64,000 nt of DNA from positions 2,232,001 to 2,296,000 of the forward strand of contig OZ241331.1 of the NCBI GenBank assembly GCA_965200005.1. The letters are read 5' to 3'. Below are positions 26,235 to 37,000 of the stretch, piece by piece (positions within the stretch are counted from its first letter, which is position 1; the number at the start of each line of letters is the position of its first letter). The translations under genes were made by a program, and so were the position numbers. Under the pieces are notes generated by a model. The model had not been told where the DNA came from, ran no database searches, and saw only the letters and a program-made list of their open reading frames with translations. Source of the stretch: Aldehydirespirator sp965200005. GTDB lineage: Bacteria; Actinomycetota; Acidimicrobiia; Acidimicrobiales; Aldehydirespiratoraceae.

Positions 26235-26615
26235 ATGAACGACCGCAGTTGCGTGGCGAACTGGGACTCGATACCAGGTGAAGTCGTGCGACGCGGGGTG
26301 TCCCGCAAAGGGTTCGGAACCCAAGACGTGATCTTGGTGATGAACGAGGTTGAACCCGAAATCGAGTTGGCCCCTCACAAGCACGACGACTTCGATCAGA
26401 TCGCCACCATCGTGGAGGGAACGGCCATCTACCACGTCGACGGTGTCGCCCATCGAGTTGGGCCTGGTTCGTTGTTGCTGATCCCCGCAGGGATCATGCA
26501 CTACATCGAGCCCACCGGTACAGGGCCCGTTCGCAACCTCGACGTCTTCGCTCCGGCCCGCGCCGATTACTCTCACCTGTTGTCTTGGATGGACACCAAA
26601 TCAGCTCACGATTAA
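26235..26615 (+). CDS. cupin domain protein
   Basis: 126 residues from the ATG at 26235. One conserved cupin barrel: motif 1 PHKHDDFDQIATIVEG (about 51-66) with two His and one acidic ligand, and motif 2 GPGSLLLIPAGIMHY (about 78-92) with the last His. Such small cupins may be metal enzymes (dioxygenase, isomerase) or ligand sensors. It stands directly before the importer operon, 9 bp from the substrate-binding gene. Function within the pathway is not assignable. Confidence 0.8.
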   Translation: MNDRSCVANWDSIPGEVVRRGVSRKGFGTQDVILVMNEVEPEIELAPHKHDDFDQIATIVEGTAIYHVDGVAHRVGPGSLLLIPAGIMHYIEPTGTGPVRNLDVFAPARADYSHLLSWMDTKSAHD

Positions 26616-26624
26616 GGAGCAGAA

Positions 26625-27879
26625 ATGAAATTCAGGCTAATCGGACGACTACTTGTCGTCCTTGTCGCTGTAGCACTAACGGCTACAGCCTGCGGTGACG
26701 ACGACTCCGCAGACGCTGACGCCCTAGCCGAGGCGCAGGCTCAAGCGGTTGACGCTCAGGCCGAGGCCGACGCAGCAGCAGCAGATGCCGCCGCAGCCGC
26801 TGCTGCAGCTGCGGCCGCGGAGGAAGCGCTGGCGGCAGCCATGGCCGAAGCCGAGGAAGGCATCGACCCGGCAGTTGTGGCCAATCTTGAGGAACAGCTA
26901 GCCACAGCACAGCAGGCTGCCGCGGATGCCGCAGCGGAGGCGGCCGAAATGGCCGCGGCCATGGCCGAACAAGCTGCGCCAACCACGACCGCCGCCCGAA
27001 CCAGAAGGGCCGACCACGATACGGGTCACCTCCTTGGGGCTCTGCAACGAAATCTCGGTGTTCTGGGCCCAAGACAAGGGCATCTTCGAGGCCAACGGAC
27101 TCGAGGTCGAATACGTGCGTACCCAGGGTGGTGCCGGGTCCTTGGCCGCCATCATCGGCGGTTCGGCTGAGCTCGCCTTCACCAACGCCTTCTCGACGAT
27201 CATCGCCTACAACCAGGGATTCCCGATTTCCTGGATTGCCACTGCCTACAACACCACCGAGGCGCCTTTGCCCGAGCCGAACGCCGTAATGGCCAAGGCC
27301 GGCACCGGCATCGAGACACCCGAGGATCTTGTCGGCAAACGCATCGGCGTAAACGAACTCGGCGGGGTCAACCAAATCGTGACCTCGGTGTGGCTCCGGA
27401 CGTTCGGAATCGATCCGACCGACGTGAACTTCGTCGCGCTGCCGTTCCCCGAGCTCGTGCCAGCGGTGATCTCAGGTCGCCTGGACGCGGCTCAAGTCCC
27501 ACGGTCCATGGCCGCTCGCGCTGGGGACGAAGCGCTGCTGCTCGGCGACCCGTATCGTGACGGAACCGGCAAGGTGGTGTTCGCGGGCTACGTCGTGAAC
27601 AACGACTGGCTCGAGGCGAACCTCGACGCCGCGCAAGCCTTCCTCACTTCGCTCGATCAGGCCAACCAGGAGCTGCTTGCCACCGACGAGCGCTTCGAAG
27701 TCATGGCGGCCAACTGCCCCGTGCCCGCGGCGGCGCTGGCCAACCAGGCGGAACAGGAGTATCTGGCCCCGGTCAACTACGACCTCATGAACAAGATCGC
27801 GAGCATTCTGGTGGATGAAGGGATCCTGTCCGAGGCTCCGGACCTCAACGACCTCATCCCGGTGTGGTCTCGCCTATAG
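26625..27879 (+). pseudogene. ABC substrate-binding lipoprotein (SsuA/NMT1 type), frameshifted
   Basis: The ATG at 26625 has AGGAG just upstream. A lipoprotein signal ends TATAC (Cys about 23). About 100 residues of Ala/Glu-rich, coiled-coil-like helix follow, then a PTTTAA linker. In the next frame comes a full NMT1/SsuA-like binding domain: VTSLGLCNEISVFWAQDKG, GGSAELAFTN and VGKRIGVNELGG, to 27879. Removing one base from the C-run 26995-26997 joins the frames. The long Ala-rich spacer between lipid anchor and binding domain is unusual. Close relatives bind sulphonates, nitriles, pyrimidines or aromatic acids. The 142 bp to the next gene show only the palindrome CTATAGATCTATAG at 27874-27887. 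Confidence 0.78.
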
Positions 27880-28021
27880 ATCTATAGATACGACCTCACA
27901 TCGGTCAACCATCACCGCCGTTGTACGTGCCGCGAGTGTGGCGGACATAGCAGAGCCGTCACACTCCGGCGCGTACCACATCCGCGGCGGCGCCAACCCC
28001 CTCTGACCGCGCGAGCCGCCA

Positions 28022-28817
28022 GTGAACCGAATCCGAACACGCCTCGCGTCGGCTCGACAGCCCCTGATCTACGGCCTGCTCGGCACCTTCGCAGTCTTTG
28101 CCGCATGGCACCTGGCCGTGGCAACGGAGTTGCTACTGGAGCTGTCGGTGCCACGACCGCTTTCATGCCCTAGCCCGCATCAGCGACCTGCTCGCGGACT
28201 CACACTTCCGGGCCGCGGTGCAAGACACGATGTGGACTTGGCTCGCAGCAATGCTGTTGACCTCAGCGATCGGAGTGCCTATCGGGGTGCTGTTCGGCTA
28301 TTTCTCGTTCATTTACCGGTCGTCGTCTTCTCTGGTGAACGCAGGCCGCTCGATTCCTTCTACAGCCCTCATACCCATAGCCATCCTGTTCTTCGGGCTC
28401 GGCTTCCAAATAAAGCTTGTAATCGTTTCATACGCCATCTTCTGGCCGATCCTCATCAACACGAGCTACGGAGTCCGTCACGTCGACCGGGTGATGCTCC
28501 AAGTAGGCAATAGCTTCCGCTGGAGCACTCCAGAAAAGCTGTTCCGGATTGTTCTGCCCGCGGCTGCACCGTATGCGGCCACCGGCATCCGCCTAGCCGG
28601 CGGCATCGGGTTCATCGGCGTGCTGAGTGCTGAGCTACTCGGCGCTTCACGTGGCATCGGAACCGTGGTCCGGGATTATCAGCAGGCCGAACGGCCCGAC
28701 TTCGTGTTTGCGTGCATCCTCATCATCGGTGTGATCGGCATCTTCGTCTACTACGGACTCCGAGCTATCGAGACCCGGCTGTTCCCATGGGCCGACATGA
28801 ATCGGGGCGATGGATGA
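28022..28817 (+). pseudogene. ABC transporter permease (SsuC/TauC type), frameshifted
   Basis: Frame one, from the GTG at 28022, gives the first membrane segment (GLLGTFAVFAAWHLAV). Frame two continues HALARISDLLADSHF and contains the permease core with four to five further helices, including the EAA-like loop region around VGNSFRWSTPEKLFRIVLPA. Dropping one base near 28157-28161 restores a 264-residue protein of normal length for the SsuC family. Its stop overlaps the next permease start (ATGA at 28814-28817). Confidence 0.78.
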
Positions 28818-29653
28818 GCACACCCCAGCAGGCCGAGATGACGCTGAGATGGCGTGTCGCCGGCTATGGCTACCGGCTCGGCGTATCGAGCTGGCTCATC
28901 GTCGCCTTCTTTGTGGGATGGGAGATCTGGGCTCGCTGGTCTTCGTCGTTGTTCATCCCAACGATGGGAACGATCCTGTCCACGTTCGTCGACGTGTGGC
29001 TGTCGGGCGACCCGACTCGGCTCTTCTTGTCCGACCAGTTCTGGACCGACGCCTCAGCAAGCCTCGTTCGGGCCGGTCTTGGATGGCTATTCGCGGCCGC
29101 AGTTGGGATTGTCGGTGGCGTGATACTGGGCGTCTGGAAACAAGCTGTGTGGTTTTTTGATCCCCTAGTGCGCTTCGGGGTATCCACCCCGTCCACCGTC
29201 TTCTTGCCGGTGGCAATTCTCATCTTTGGGATCACCAACGCCATGAATATCTTCTTGATCGCGTTCGGCGCTGTGTGGGTGATTCTCATCAACACGCTCG
29301 ACGGGGTGCGCTCACTCGACCGCACCACCGTATTGACAGCACGAAGCCTGCGGCTGGGCCGGATCCGCTACCTCTTCAAGATCGTGGTGCCTGGTGCCAG
29401 TCCGCAGATCTTCACCGGTCTGCGGGTCAGCATCGGCATCGCCCTGATCCTGATGATCGTTGCCGAACTGTTCGCAGCATCCCAAGGCCTCGGATTCTTC
29501 ATTTCGTTCTCGCAACGGCGGTTCAACTACCCCAACATGTGGGCCGGGATCCTGCTCGTAGGGATCCTCGGAATCACCGCGAACACGCTGTTCGCTATTG
29601 TCGAGTCGCGGGTTCTTCGCTGGCATCGGGGGGCGTTCGGTCGTGGCGAATGA
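28814..29653 (+). CDS. ABC transporter permease (SsuC/TauC type)
   Basis: 279 residues from the ATG overlapping the previous stop by 4 bp; a longer frame to 28712 adds only out-of-family residues. About six membrane helices, with the EAA-like segment LTARSLRLGRIRYLFKIVVPGASP near 189-212. The two non-identical permeases suggest a heterodimeric channel, seen in some thiamine-precursor, aromatic or nitrate importers of this class. Confidence 0.85.
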   Translation: MSTPQQAEMTLRWRVAGYGYRLGVSSWLIVAFFVGWEIWARWSSSLFIPTMGTILSTFVDVWLSGDPTRLFLSDQFWTDASASLVRAGLGWLFAAAVGIVGGVILGVWKQAVWFFDPLVRFGVSTPSTVFLPVAILIFGITNAMNIFLIAFGAVWVILINTLDGVRSLDRTTVLTARSLRLGRIRYLFKIVVPGASPQIFTGLRVSIGIALILMIVAELFAASQGLGFFISFSQRRFNYPNMWAGILLVGILGITANTLFAIVESRVLRWHRGAFGRGE

Positions 29654-30467
29654 CTCGACGAAGGCAGCTCCCATGAACAACGTCATTCTGAGCATCAACG
29701 ACCTCTCGAAGTCGTACCCGTCGCGCGCCGGTGAAGTAAAGGCAATCGAGAGAGTGGGCTTTCACGTGCGCTCCGGCGAGTTCGTCGCTCTCGTTGGACC
29801 TTCAGGTTGTGGCAAGACGACCCTGATGATGTGCATCGCAGGCCTTACCCCAGTGACCACTGGGGATGTGTACCTGCGCACGAACCTCATCACCGAGCCC
29901 CCCGAAGGCCTAGCCGTGGTCTTCCAGGACTACAGCCGGTCGCTGTTCCCCTGGATGACGGTCGCAGCCAACGTTGAAGTGCCGCTGCGAGGACGCCTAC
30001 CCAAAGCTGAGATCAAGCAGCGCCGTCTACGGGCGCTGGAAGCCGTCGAGCTTGCGGGCTCCGACTCGCTGTACCCCTGGCAGCTTTCAGGCGGAATGCA
30101 GCAGCGGGTAGCTATCGCCAGAGGGCTGGCCATGAACCCCGAGGTTCTATTGATGGACGAGCCCTTCGCCTCCGTCGACGCCCAGACCAGGGCAACGCTC
30201 GAAGACCTCTTGCTGCGGGTCTGGCGGGAGTTCGGTTCGACCATTCTGTTCGTCACCCACGACATCGACGAAGCCGTCTATCTCTCGGATCGGGTTGTGG
30301 TTATGACCCAGGGGCCCTCAACCATCAACGCCGATCTGCCGGTGAACCTGCCACGACCGAGAGATCAGATCACCACCAAAGAAGATCCCAAGTTCGCACA
30401 TATGCGCTCCAAGGTGTTCCGTCTCATCATGAAGTCAAGTCGCCGCAAATCAATAGTAGGAGCCTGA
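29643..30467 (+). CDS. ABC transporter ATP-binding protein (SsuB/TauB type)
   Basis: 274 residues from GTG 29643 (overlapping the permease stop), or 264 from ATG 29673. Walker A GPSGCGKTTLMM, Q-loop FQDYSRSLFPW, signature LSGGMQQR, Walker B LLMDEPFASVD and switch His in THDIDE are all present. The C-terminal half has the extra segment typical of nitrate/sulphonate/taurine ATPases. It completes the importer with 26625-29653. The dihydropyrimidinase gene follows 3 bp later, linking uptake to cyclic-amide hydrolysis. Confidence 0.88.
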   Translation: MANDSTKAAPMNNVILSINDLSKSYPSRAGEVKAIERVGFHVRSGEFVALVGPSGCGKTTLMMCIAGLTPVTTGDVYLRTNLITEPPEGLAVVFQDYSRSLFPWMTVAANVEVPLRGRLPKAEIKQRRLRALEAVELAGSDSLYPWQLSGGMQQRVAIARGLAMNPEVLLMDEPFASVDAQTRATLEDLLLRVWREFGSTILFVTHDIDEAVYLSDRVVVMTQGPSTINADLPVNLPRPRDQITTKEDPKFAHMRSKVFRLIMKSSRRKSIVGA

Positions 30468-30470
30468 GCT

Positions 30471-31598
30471 ATGAAGGCAGATCTGGTGCTACGGGACGGT
30501 CAGGTGGTTACACCATTGAGCGTTGTGCGCGGTGGAGTGGCTGTGCGCGGGGAGAAGATCATTGCCGTCGGATCCGACGACGACCTTCCTGCCGCCGAAG
30601 AGATCATCGACTGCGGAGGCAAGCTGATCTTCCCTGGGGTGGTCGACCCTCATGTGCATATGGGCGGCGGCGCGCCCTACGACGAGATCTGCGACACCGA
30701 ATCGGCCAGCGCGCTGGCCGGCGGGGTCACCACCATGATCCAGTACCGGCGCAGCCCTACCACCTTCGGAGAGACCTTCCCGCCCGAGCGCGAAATCGCC
30801 GACGCAGAAATGCGGATGGATACCTGGTTCCACTTCATCCTCGATGGCATGGAACAAGTGGAGGGAATCCCGCAGTACTTCAAGGACTACGGCGTATCGA
30901 GCTTCAAGTTCTACATGGGCGGCTACGAACCCGGAAATCCCATCGGGCTAGTCACCGTGACTGACGCAGTTCTGTTTGTGGCCATGGAGAAGATCCGTCA
31001 GCTGGGCCCGTACGGCTTCTGCATGGTGCACTGTGAGGACGACTCTTTGGTCAGCCACCTGACCAGGGTCATGAAGGCCAGCGGGCGTGAGGACCTCGCC
31101 GCCTATAGCGAGTCGCGCCCAGATTTCGTGGAGGAACAGGACCTGGTGCGGGCGATCTGGCTGGCCAAACTGCAGAAGTGTTCTCTGTATGTGCCTCACA
31201 CCACCGTCGGCATGGCCGTTGCTGCCGCTGGTGCGGCCCGGTTGGCAGGCCATCGGATCACGCTCGAGACCTGCCCGCACTACCTGGCTCTCACTTACGA
31301 CGATCCCCACCTGCTCGCATGTGGCGCCGGGGTCGGAAAGGTCGCTCCTGCTTTGCGCGACAAGTCGCACCAGGATCGTCTCTGGGATGGGCTCAACCGG
31401 GGTTACATCCACACGATCGGCTCTGACCACGTCCCGATCAAGAAGCTGGGCACCAACCTCTGGGACGAGCGGCCCGGATTCCCCGGCCTGGCGACATCAC
31501 TCCCAGTGGTGCTGACCGAGGGCGTGGCCAAGTCGCGCATCGACATTACCCGCGCTGCGCAGGTCATGTCCTACAACCCGGCTCAGCTCTTTTCACTC
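30471..31598 (+). pseudogene. dihydropyrimidinase/hydantoinase, C-terminally truncated
   Basis: About 376 family residues: the metal motif PGVVDPHVHMG (about 54-64), SSFKFYMGG with the would-be carboxylated Lys, the His in VPHTTVG and LETCPHYL, and the Asp in TIGSDHVPI. These support a cyclic-amidohydrolase of the D-hydantoinase/dihydropyrimidinase group, opening rings such as dihydrouracil or hydantoins. After NPAQLFSL (31598) the family ends abruptly. The remaining ~80 residues are missing, and the frame runs on to 31892 through out-of-frame Rieske sequence. I read this as a deletion junction at about 31585-31600. Confidence 0.8.
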
Positions 31599-32133
31599 CG
31601 GCAGGGTCGGCATGGACTGGGAGCCGCGCTTCGGCGACGCCGAACGCAGCCGGATCAATGCTGTGCGAACCGAGCTCGTCGAGCGATTGGGGCCGCAGCG
31701 GGCATCGAGGATCGCCGATCACAGCCGCATCTTCTTCGTGTTTCCCAATCTGTTGATGTTCGACATCGAGGCTCTGTCGATCCGCATGCTCGAACCCACG
31801 AGCGCCCGCACGACAGACGTGACCGCTTGGCATCTAGCTCCCCGCTCCGAACCCGAAGAAGCCCGAGCGCTGCGCTTGCAGATCCTGGTTAGCTTCATCG
31901 GCCCCGGCGGGCTGGCCACGCCCGACGATATTGAGGCCTACGAAGCAATCCAGCGAGGAATCGAATCAACCGCAGGAGATCTGAGGCCAGGTGTGGACTG
32001 GAACGACATCTCACGGGGCCTCGCCGACGAGTTGGCCGGCAAGGCTTGCCGGTCGGTGGACGAAGCTTCGATCAGGAGCTTCTGGCGCCGCTGGAACTCC
32101 CTTCTGACCTCGGATCAGTCGATGGCCGCGTGA
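31591..32133 (+). pseudogene. ring-hydroxylating dioxygenase alpha subunit, N-terminally truncated
   Basis: About 180 residues matching the C-terminal catalytic part of Rieske dioxygenase alpha subunits: HSRIFFVFPNLLMFDIEA, the TAWHLAP strand, then GPGGLATPDDIEAYEAIQRG, which includes the position of the third iron ligand Asp. The Rieske cluster domain and the two His iron ligands are absent. The sequence begins inside the hydantoinase frame without its own start region, so it is the downstream side of a deletion. The beta-subunit gene follows 2 bp after its stop. Confidence 0.75.
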
Positions 32134-32135
32134 CC

Positions 32136-32614
32136 ATGGTGCTCAGCCGGGCAGAAGCTGAAGATTTCCTCTTCCACGAGGCCGACCTGCTTGAGAATTG
32201 GCGCCTCGACGACTGGCATGCGCTGTTCTTGGCCGACGGCCGCTACGAGATCCCAGCTCTCGATGACCCCTGGGGCGACCCCCGCACTTCGCAGTTCTTC
32301 GTGGCCGATAACGCCGAGTTGCTCGCGGCTCGTATAACCAGGCTCAAGTCACGCAACGCCCACGCCGAACCCCCCCCTCGAAGACCCATCGACTCATTGG
32401 CAACGTGACCGTCGCAGAAGATCCCAAGTCCGACGGCACATTGGTGAACGCCTCCTTCAACGTTCATCGCCTCCGGGATGGTCAGATTGATGCGTACTGG
32501 GGCTGGTATCGCCATGTAGTTGTGGCCACCGATGCCGGGCCGCGTTTTCGGCTGCGTCGCGTGATCATCGCTTCTGAGCGGCTGCGGCAAGGGCGTCTCA
32601 GTTTCGTCCTATAG
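32136..32614 (+). pseudogene. ring-hydroxylating dioxygenase beta subunit, frameshifted
   Basis: A SnoaL-like fold. Frame one, from ATG 32136, gives FLFHEADLLENWRLDDWHALFLADGRYEIP and on to NAHAEPPP. A second frame from about 32378 continues KTHRLIGNVTVAEDP...FNVHRLRDGQ and ends at 32614. One missing base in the C-run 32370-32377 (eight C, nine expected) joins them into about 159 residues, close to the family norm. Beta subunits are structural partners of the alpha subunit; here the alpha gene is itself truncated, so the enzyme is probably dead as encoded. Confidence 0.78.
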
Positions 32615-32669
32615 CCCCAACCTCGATAGCCGCAGAGTCCCAAGACGACACGCAAGGAGACAGACGACC

Positions 32670-33532
32670 ATGACCACACCCCATGGCCTGATGTTCGCCC
32701 GGATCGAAGTACCCGACCTCGACGCAAGCATCGCCTGGTACGAGTACCACGTCGGCCTGGTGCTTGAGAGCCGCGGCGACGATTGGGCTCAGATGCGCGC
32801 CGATGTCACCCACCATGCCATTGAGCTCGTCGCCACTGGTGACCGGGCCGAGAGCCTCACATTGTCGATGTGCGCGAGCCCGGCGGCCTCGACGCCCTAC
32901 GCAAACGGGTCAAAGACGCCGGGTTGGTTGTGGCGGACCTCCACGATCGGACTGCTGAGTTGGCTACCGATGGGTTCGCGGTGCGTGACCCGAATGGCCT
33001 CATCATCGAGCTGGTCACCGAATTCCACGAGTTCGCCGATCCTCCGCAGGTGGAGTTGCGGCCCATCGACTTGGTCCATCCCTTCCTGTCGACGGAATGC
33101 TACGAGGCGACCGTCTCGTTCTATGTGGACGTGCTCGGGTTTCAACCCTCGGACTATGTCGGTGACATGACGGTGTTCTTGCGCAGCGAGGACCGCTACC
33201 ACCACTCCCTAGCGGTGCGACGTGACACCTCGTACTACATGGCGCATTTGTGTTTCGCGATGAAGAGCTTCGATCACATGATGCGATTGCGCGCTCGGGC
33301 GCTCTATAAGGGCGTGCCGATTCCTGCGGATCTGGTGAACCACTCGGCGTCGTTCTCGCTGGCGTTTTACATGCTCGACGAAGCGCACGGCCCCCGCATC
33401 GAGCTGTGCGACGGCCACCGGGTGCTGACACCCGAACAACACGAGCACACCCATGTCCCCCGGAGGATGCCGGTCGACCCCAGGAATATCGACATATGGC
33501 GGGCCGCGGCCGACGACTGGGGCCGCCTGTGA
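32670..33532 (+). pseudogene. VOC family (glyoxalase/extradiol dioxygenase-like) protein, frameshifted
   Basis: Two VOC modules. Frame one (ATG 32670) starts MTTPHGLMFARIEVPDLDAS and runs to about residue 64. From about 32866 a second frame continues DVREPGGLDALRKRVKDAGL, DPNGLIIELVTEFHEF, then the second module (IDLVHPFLSTECYEATVSFYVDVLGF) to 33532. Adding one base near 32861-32865 restores about 287 residues, similar to type I extradiol dioxygenases. Possible metal ligands (His, Glu) are present in both halves, but I cannot tell dioxygenase from isomerase. The downstream gene's GTG overlaps its stop. Confidence 0.75.
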
Positions 33533-34065
33533 GGTTGACCCGGCGGGCTCGCGCGGCGGCCAGCGCTATCTCCAAACCCGCGGGTGCCCACCCACTGAGG
33601 AGATCCTTCGAGATCACAGTCAACGGTCAGCGACTGGCCAGCAGTCAGCCCCCGGATGCAACGCTGCTCACCTTTCTGCGTGAATGCGGGCTCACTGGAG
33701 CCAAGGAAGCCTGTGGTCAGGGCGAGTGTGGCGCTTGCACGGTGCTCATCGACGGTGTGCTTCAGCTGGCATGCATCACGCTGGCTGCCACCGTCACGGG
33801 CGGCGTGGTCACCGTTGAGAGCACCGGCGAAACAATCACTGCAGTGCGGGAGGCCTTCGCCGATCATGGCGCGTTCCAATGCGGGTACTGCACGCCCGGT
33901 CATGTCATGACGGCAAGCGCGATTGTCTGCACCGAGCCAGTCGCCACCGGGTCCATGTGTGATCGGGACCTGCTGCGACAACGCATCTCGGGCAACCTCT
34001 GTCGTTGCACGGGTTACTCACAGATTCTTGACGCGATCGAAGATGCCGCGGAGCCGCGCCGATGA
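33529..34065 (+). CDS. [2Fe-2S] subunit of a molybdenum hydroxylase (xanthine dehydrogenase family)
   Basis: 178 residues from the GTG overlapping the VOC stop. The plant-type cluster site CGQGECGACTVLIDG (about 69-83) is followed by a fourth Cys, and the second cluster domain has CGYCTPGHV and CRCTGY. This two-cluster protein passes electrons from the molybdenum centre to FAD. Family members serve xanthine dehydrogenase, CO dehydrogenase, nicotinate, quinoline and 4-hydroxybenzoyl-CoA reductases. The stop overlaps the large-subunit start by 4 bp. The N-terminal ~40 residues are longer than usual. Confidence 0.9.
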   Translation: MRLTRRARAAASAISKPAGAHPLRRSFEITVNGQRLASSQPPDATLLTFLRECGLTGAKEACGQGECGACTVLIDGVLQLACITLAATVTGGVVTVESTGETITAVREAFADHGAFQCGYCTPGHVMTASAIVCTEPVATGSMCDRDLLRQRISGNLCRCTGYSQILDAIEDAAEPRR

Positions 34066-37000
34066 CCTTGACCGCTATCGGTCGGCGAACCCGCCAGCTT
34101 GACTGGCAGGCCCGAACCGAGGGATCGGCTCGCTACACGGGAGACTTGACCCTCGAGGGAGTGCTGGTCGGTGTCATCCTGCGCTCGCCACATCCCCACG
34201 CGCGGATCCTCGCCATCGACACGACCGAAGCGACAGCTATGGACGGGGTCGAAGCCGTAGTAACCGCCGCCGACCTCGCCGACGGAACGCTCTACAAGCA
34301 CTCTGGGCCGGCGCATGCGGATCGTCCGGTGCTCGCCACCGACCGGGTCCGCTTCATCGGCCAAGAAGTGGCCGCGGTAGCAGCTCGAGACATGACAACC
34401 GCGAGGCGAGCTTTGCAGGCCATCAAGGTCAAATACCGGCCCCTCGCAGCAGCTACCACCCCACAACAGGCTCTTGAGCCGGGAGCACCCTCCCTACACG
34501 CCCGATCCGCCGGCCCCAACCTCGCCGTGGACGAACAGGGTTCATGGGGCAACGTGGCTCGGGGACACGAGCGTTCCGCCGTGATGGTCGAAGGCACCTT
34601 CAAGTACCCGCGCACGACCCACGTCTGCATGGAGCGCAGCATCGCGCTGGCCAACTGGAACGAAAGCCGTCTCGAGATCTGGACTCCCACCCAGGCGCCC
34701 TACTACGTCGCCATGGAGGTTGCCCACACGCTCGGTCTTCACCCCGGTGACGTGATCTGTCACGACATCTCGGTCGGAGGTGGTTTCGGTGCCCGCTCCA
34801 AGATCGCCGAACATGAAGTGATCACGGCGCTGCTGGCTCGGCAAGCCGGACGGCCGGTACGGCTCGAGTTGACCCGAACCGAGGAGTTCGCCGTAACCAA
34901 GACTCGTCATCGCAGCACCGTGACGACCCGCACCCATGCCGATGCCGATGGCCGCATCAGCCTCATAGAGGGCGATCTCCTCTACGACAATGGTGCCTAC
35001 AACCATTCCGGTCCGACCGTCTTGAAGGTCGGGGTCAAGACCATGGGCTCGCTGTACCAGCCCGAGGCAGTCAAGTGGCGAGCCCGTTTGGTGGACACCG
35101 CCATGCAGCCGGGCGGCCAATTCCGTGGCTACGGCGGCCCGCAGATGTCGTTTGCATTGGAGAGCCAGATCGATGAGATCGCTGAGGAGTTGTCGATCGA
35201 TCCCATCGATCTGCGCATCGCCAACGCCAACCCACCAGGCTCGACCGCGTTGTGCGGGGCCCGCATCGGCTCTGCCCACCTAGTCGAGTGCCTTGAAGCC
35301 GTTCGATCAAGTCTCGACTGGACGCGCCAAAGAAGCGCTCAACGTCGCGTTGGGCGAGGATTTGGAGTAGCCGCCGGCATGCATGGCAGCGGCTCCCATG
35401 TCGGGCCCGGCACCAACGAAAGCTCGGCCGCAGTAGAGATCAACGAGCACGGCCGGGTTCGTGTGCGCTTTGGCAGCCTTGACGCAGGCACCGGCCAGCG
35501 AACAATGTGTGCACAGGTCGCAGCCTCCGAGCTCGGTCTTGATCCGTCCGAGATTGATGTCGTGATGGGCCACGGCCCGGATATGCCTCACGATGCAGGC
35601 GCGTGGTCTTCGAGGGGCACTCACATGGGAGCGCATGCTGTGGGCGCCGCAGCACGCGAGCTGGCCGGCAAGTTGCGCGACATTGCCTCCGCCAAGCTTG
35701 GGGGCACCGCCGATGCTGTGTTTCTAACGGGCGGATTGGCCGTGCTCGACGATCACAGCGTCGAGGTCTCAGAGTTGGTTCGAGCGACCGACGAAGCCTC
35801 CGGGGGCGTCTTGGAGGCCCATGCGACCCATCACGAGACCCGGATGGAGATGTTCGGCGCCGACAATCCCGCTCCCAACTTCTCCGCGAGCTACACCTTT
35901 TGCGCTCACGGTGCGGTGGTCGATATCAACGAATCGACCGGTCGTATCCGTGTCGTGGACTACGTGGCTGCTCACGATGTCGGCAAGGCCATCAACCCCA
36001 GTGCGGTGGAGGGTCAGATCATCGGGGGTGTGGTCATGGGCTTGGGTGCAGTGCTGGGAGAAGAGCTGATTCACGAGTGTGGACGACCCGTCAACCCGAC
36101 CATTCTCAACTATCCACTCCCCCGCGCCGCCGATGTTTGCGACATACGGACCGTGCTGATCGAAGTCGGAGAGGAAGCCGGGCCCTACGGCGCCAAGAGC
36201 GTCGGGGAGCTACCCATATACCCAGTGGCCGCCGCGGTGGCCAATGCAGTACACCATGCCGCTGGCATCCGGCTGCGTGACCTGCCCTTCACCCCGGACA
36301 AGGTGCTTACCGCTCTCGCCGAGCGCGACGGCACAGAGATACGGGTTCGACCGATCTGGCGGCGACCGTCAAGGTGGTGGACCGCCTCGATGCGTACCCT
36401 TTACAGGTTCGGGCTCCATGCTTTCCTAGATCGTTACGGCACAAGATTCGCTCGTGCCCAATCCCAGCGCGAGGTCACCTCAGTCACGCTTCCAGAGAGT
36501 ACGGAGTCGATCCTCTCGGATTTCCGTGGTTCCGAGGGGACCGCATTGGTCGGGGGCAATACCGACCTGTCGTTGCAACGACGCCAGGGGCTGCGCAGCC
36601 CTGTCAGGCTCATCTCAACATCAAGGGCGGCCGACTTGGGGATCATCACCAAGACGCCGGCCGGTGACTGGCGCATCGGGGCCGGAGCAACCCTGACCAG
36701 GCTCATTGCGGATCTTGGTGACGAGATCCCCATGATCGCCGATGCCGTCTCATCTATTGCCACTGAGCAGATCCGCAACGCGGCCACTGTTGGCGGGAAC
36801 CTCGCTCAGGCTAAACGCTGCTGGTTCTTCCGCAACGACTTCAACTGCTACAAGCGCGGCGGTCCCACTTGCCCGTGTTACGCCGTGGTGGGTGATCACC
36901 GATTCCATCACGCCATCGTGGGAGCTCACCGTTGTCAGGCCGTTACCCCCTCGGACCTGGCTACTGCGTTCGTTGCCTTGGACGCCGGAGTCACTCTGGC

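Noticed and set aside
26755..26960. GC-rich trinucleotide repeat tract as a microsatellite
   Set aside because: It encodes the Ala-rich helix with mixed codons, so it is protein-level low complexity rather than a simple repeat.
27874..27887. Perfect palindrome CTATAGATCTATAG at the binding-protein stop
   Set aside because: Short, overlaps the coding end and lacks a loop; no function can be argued.
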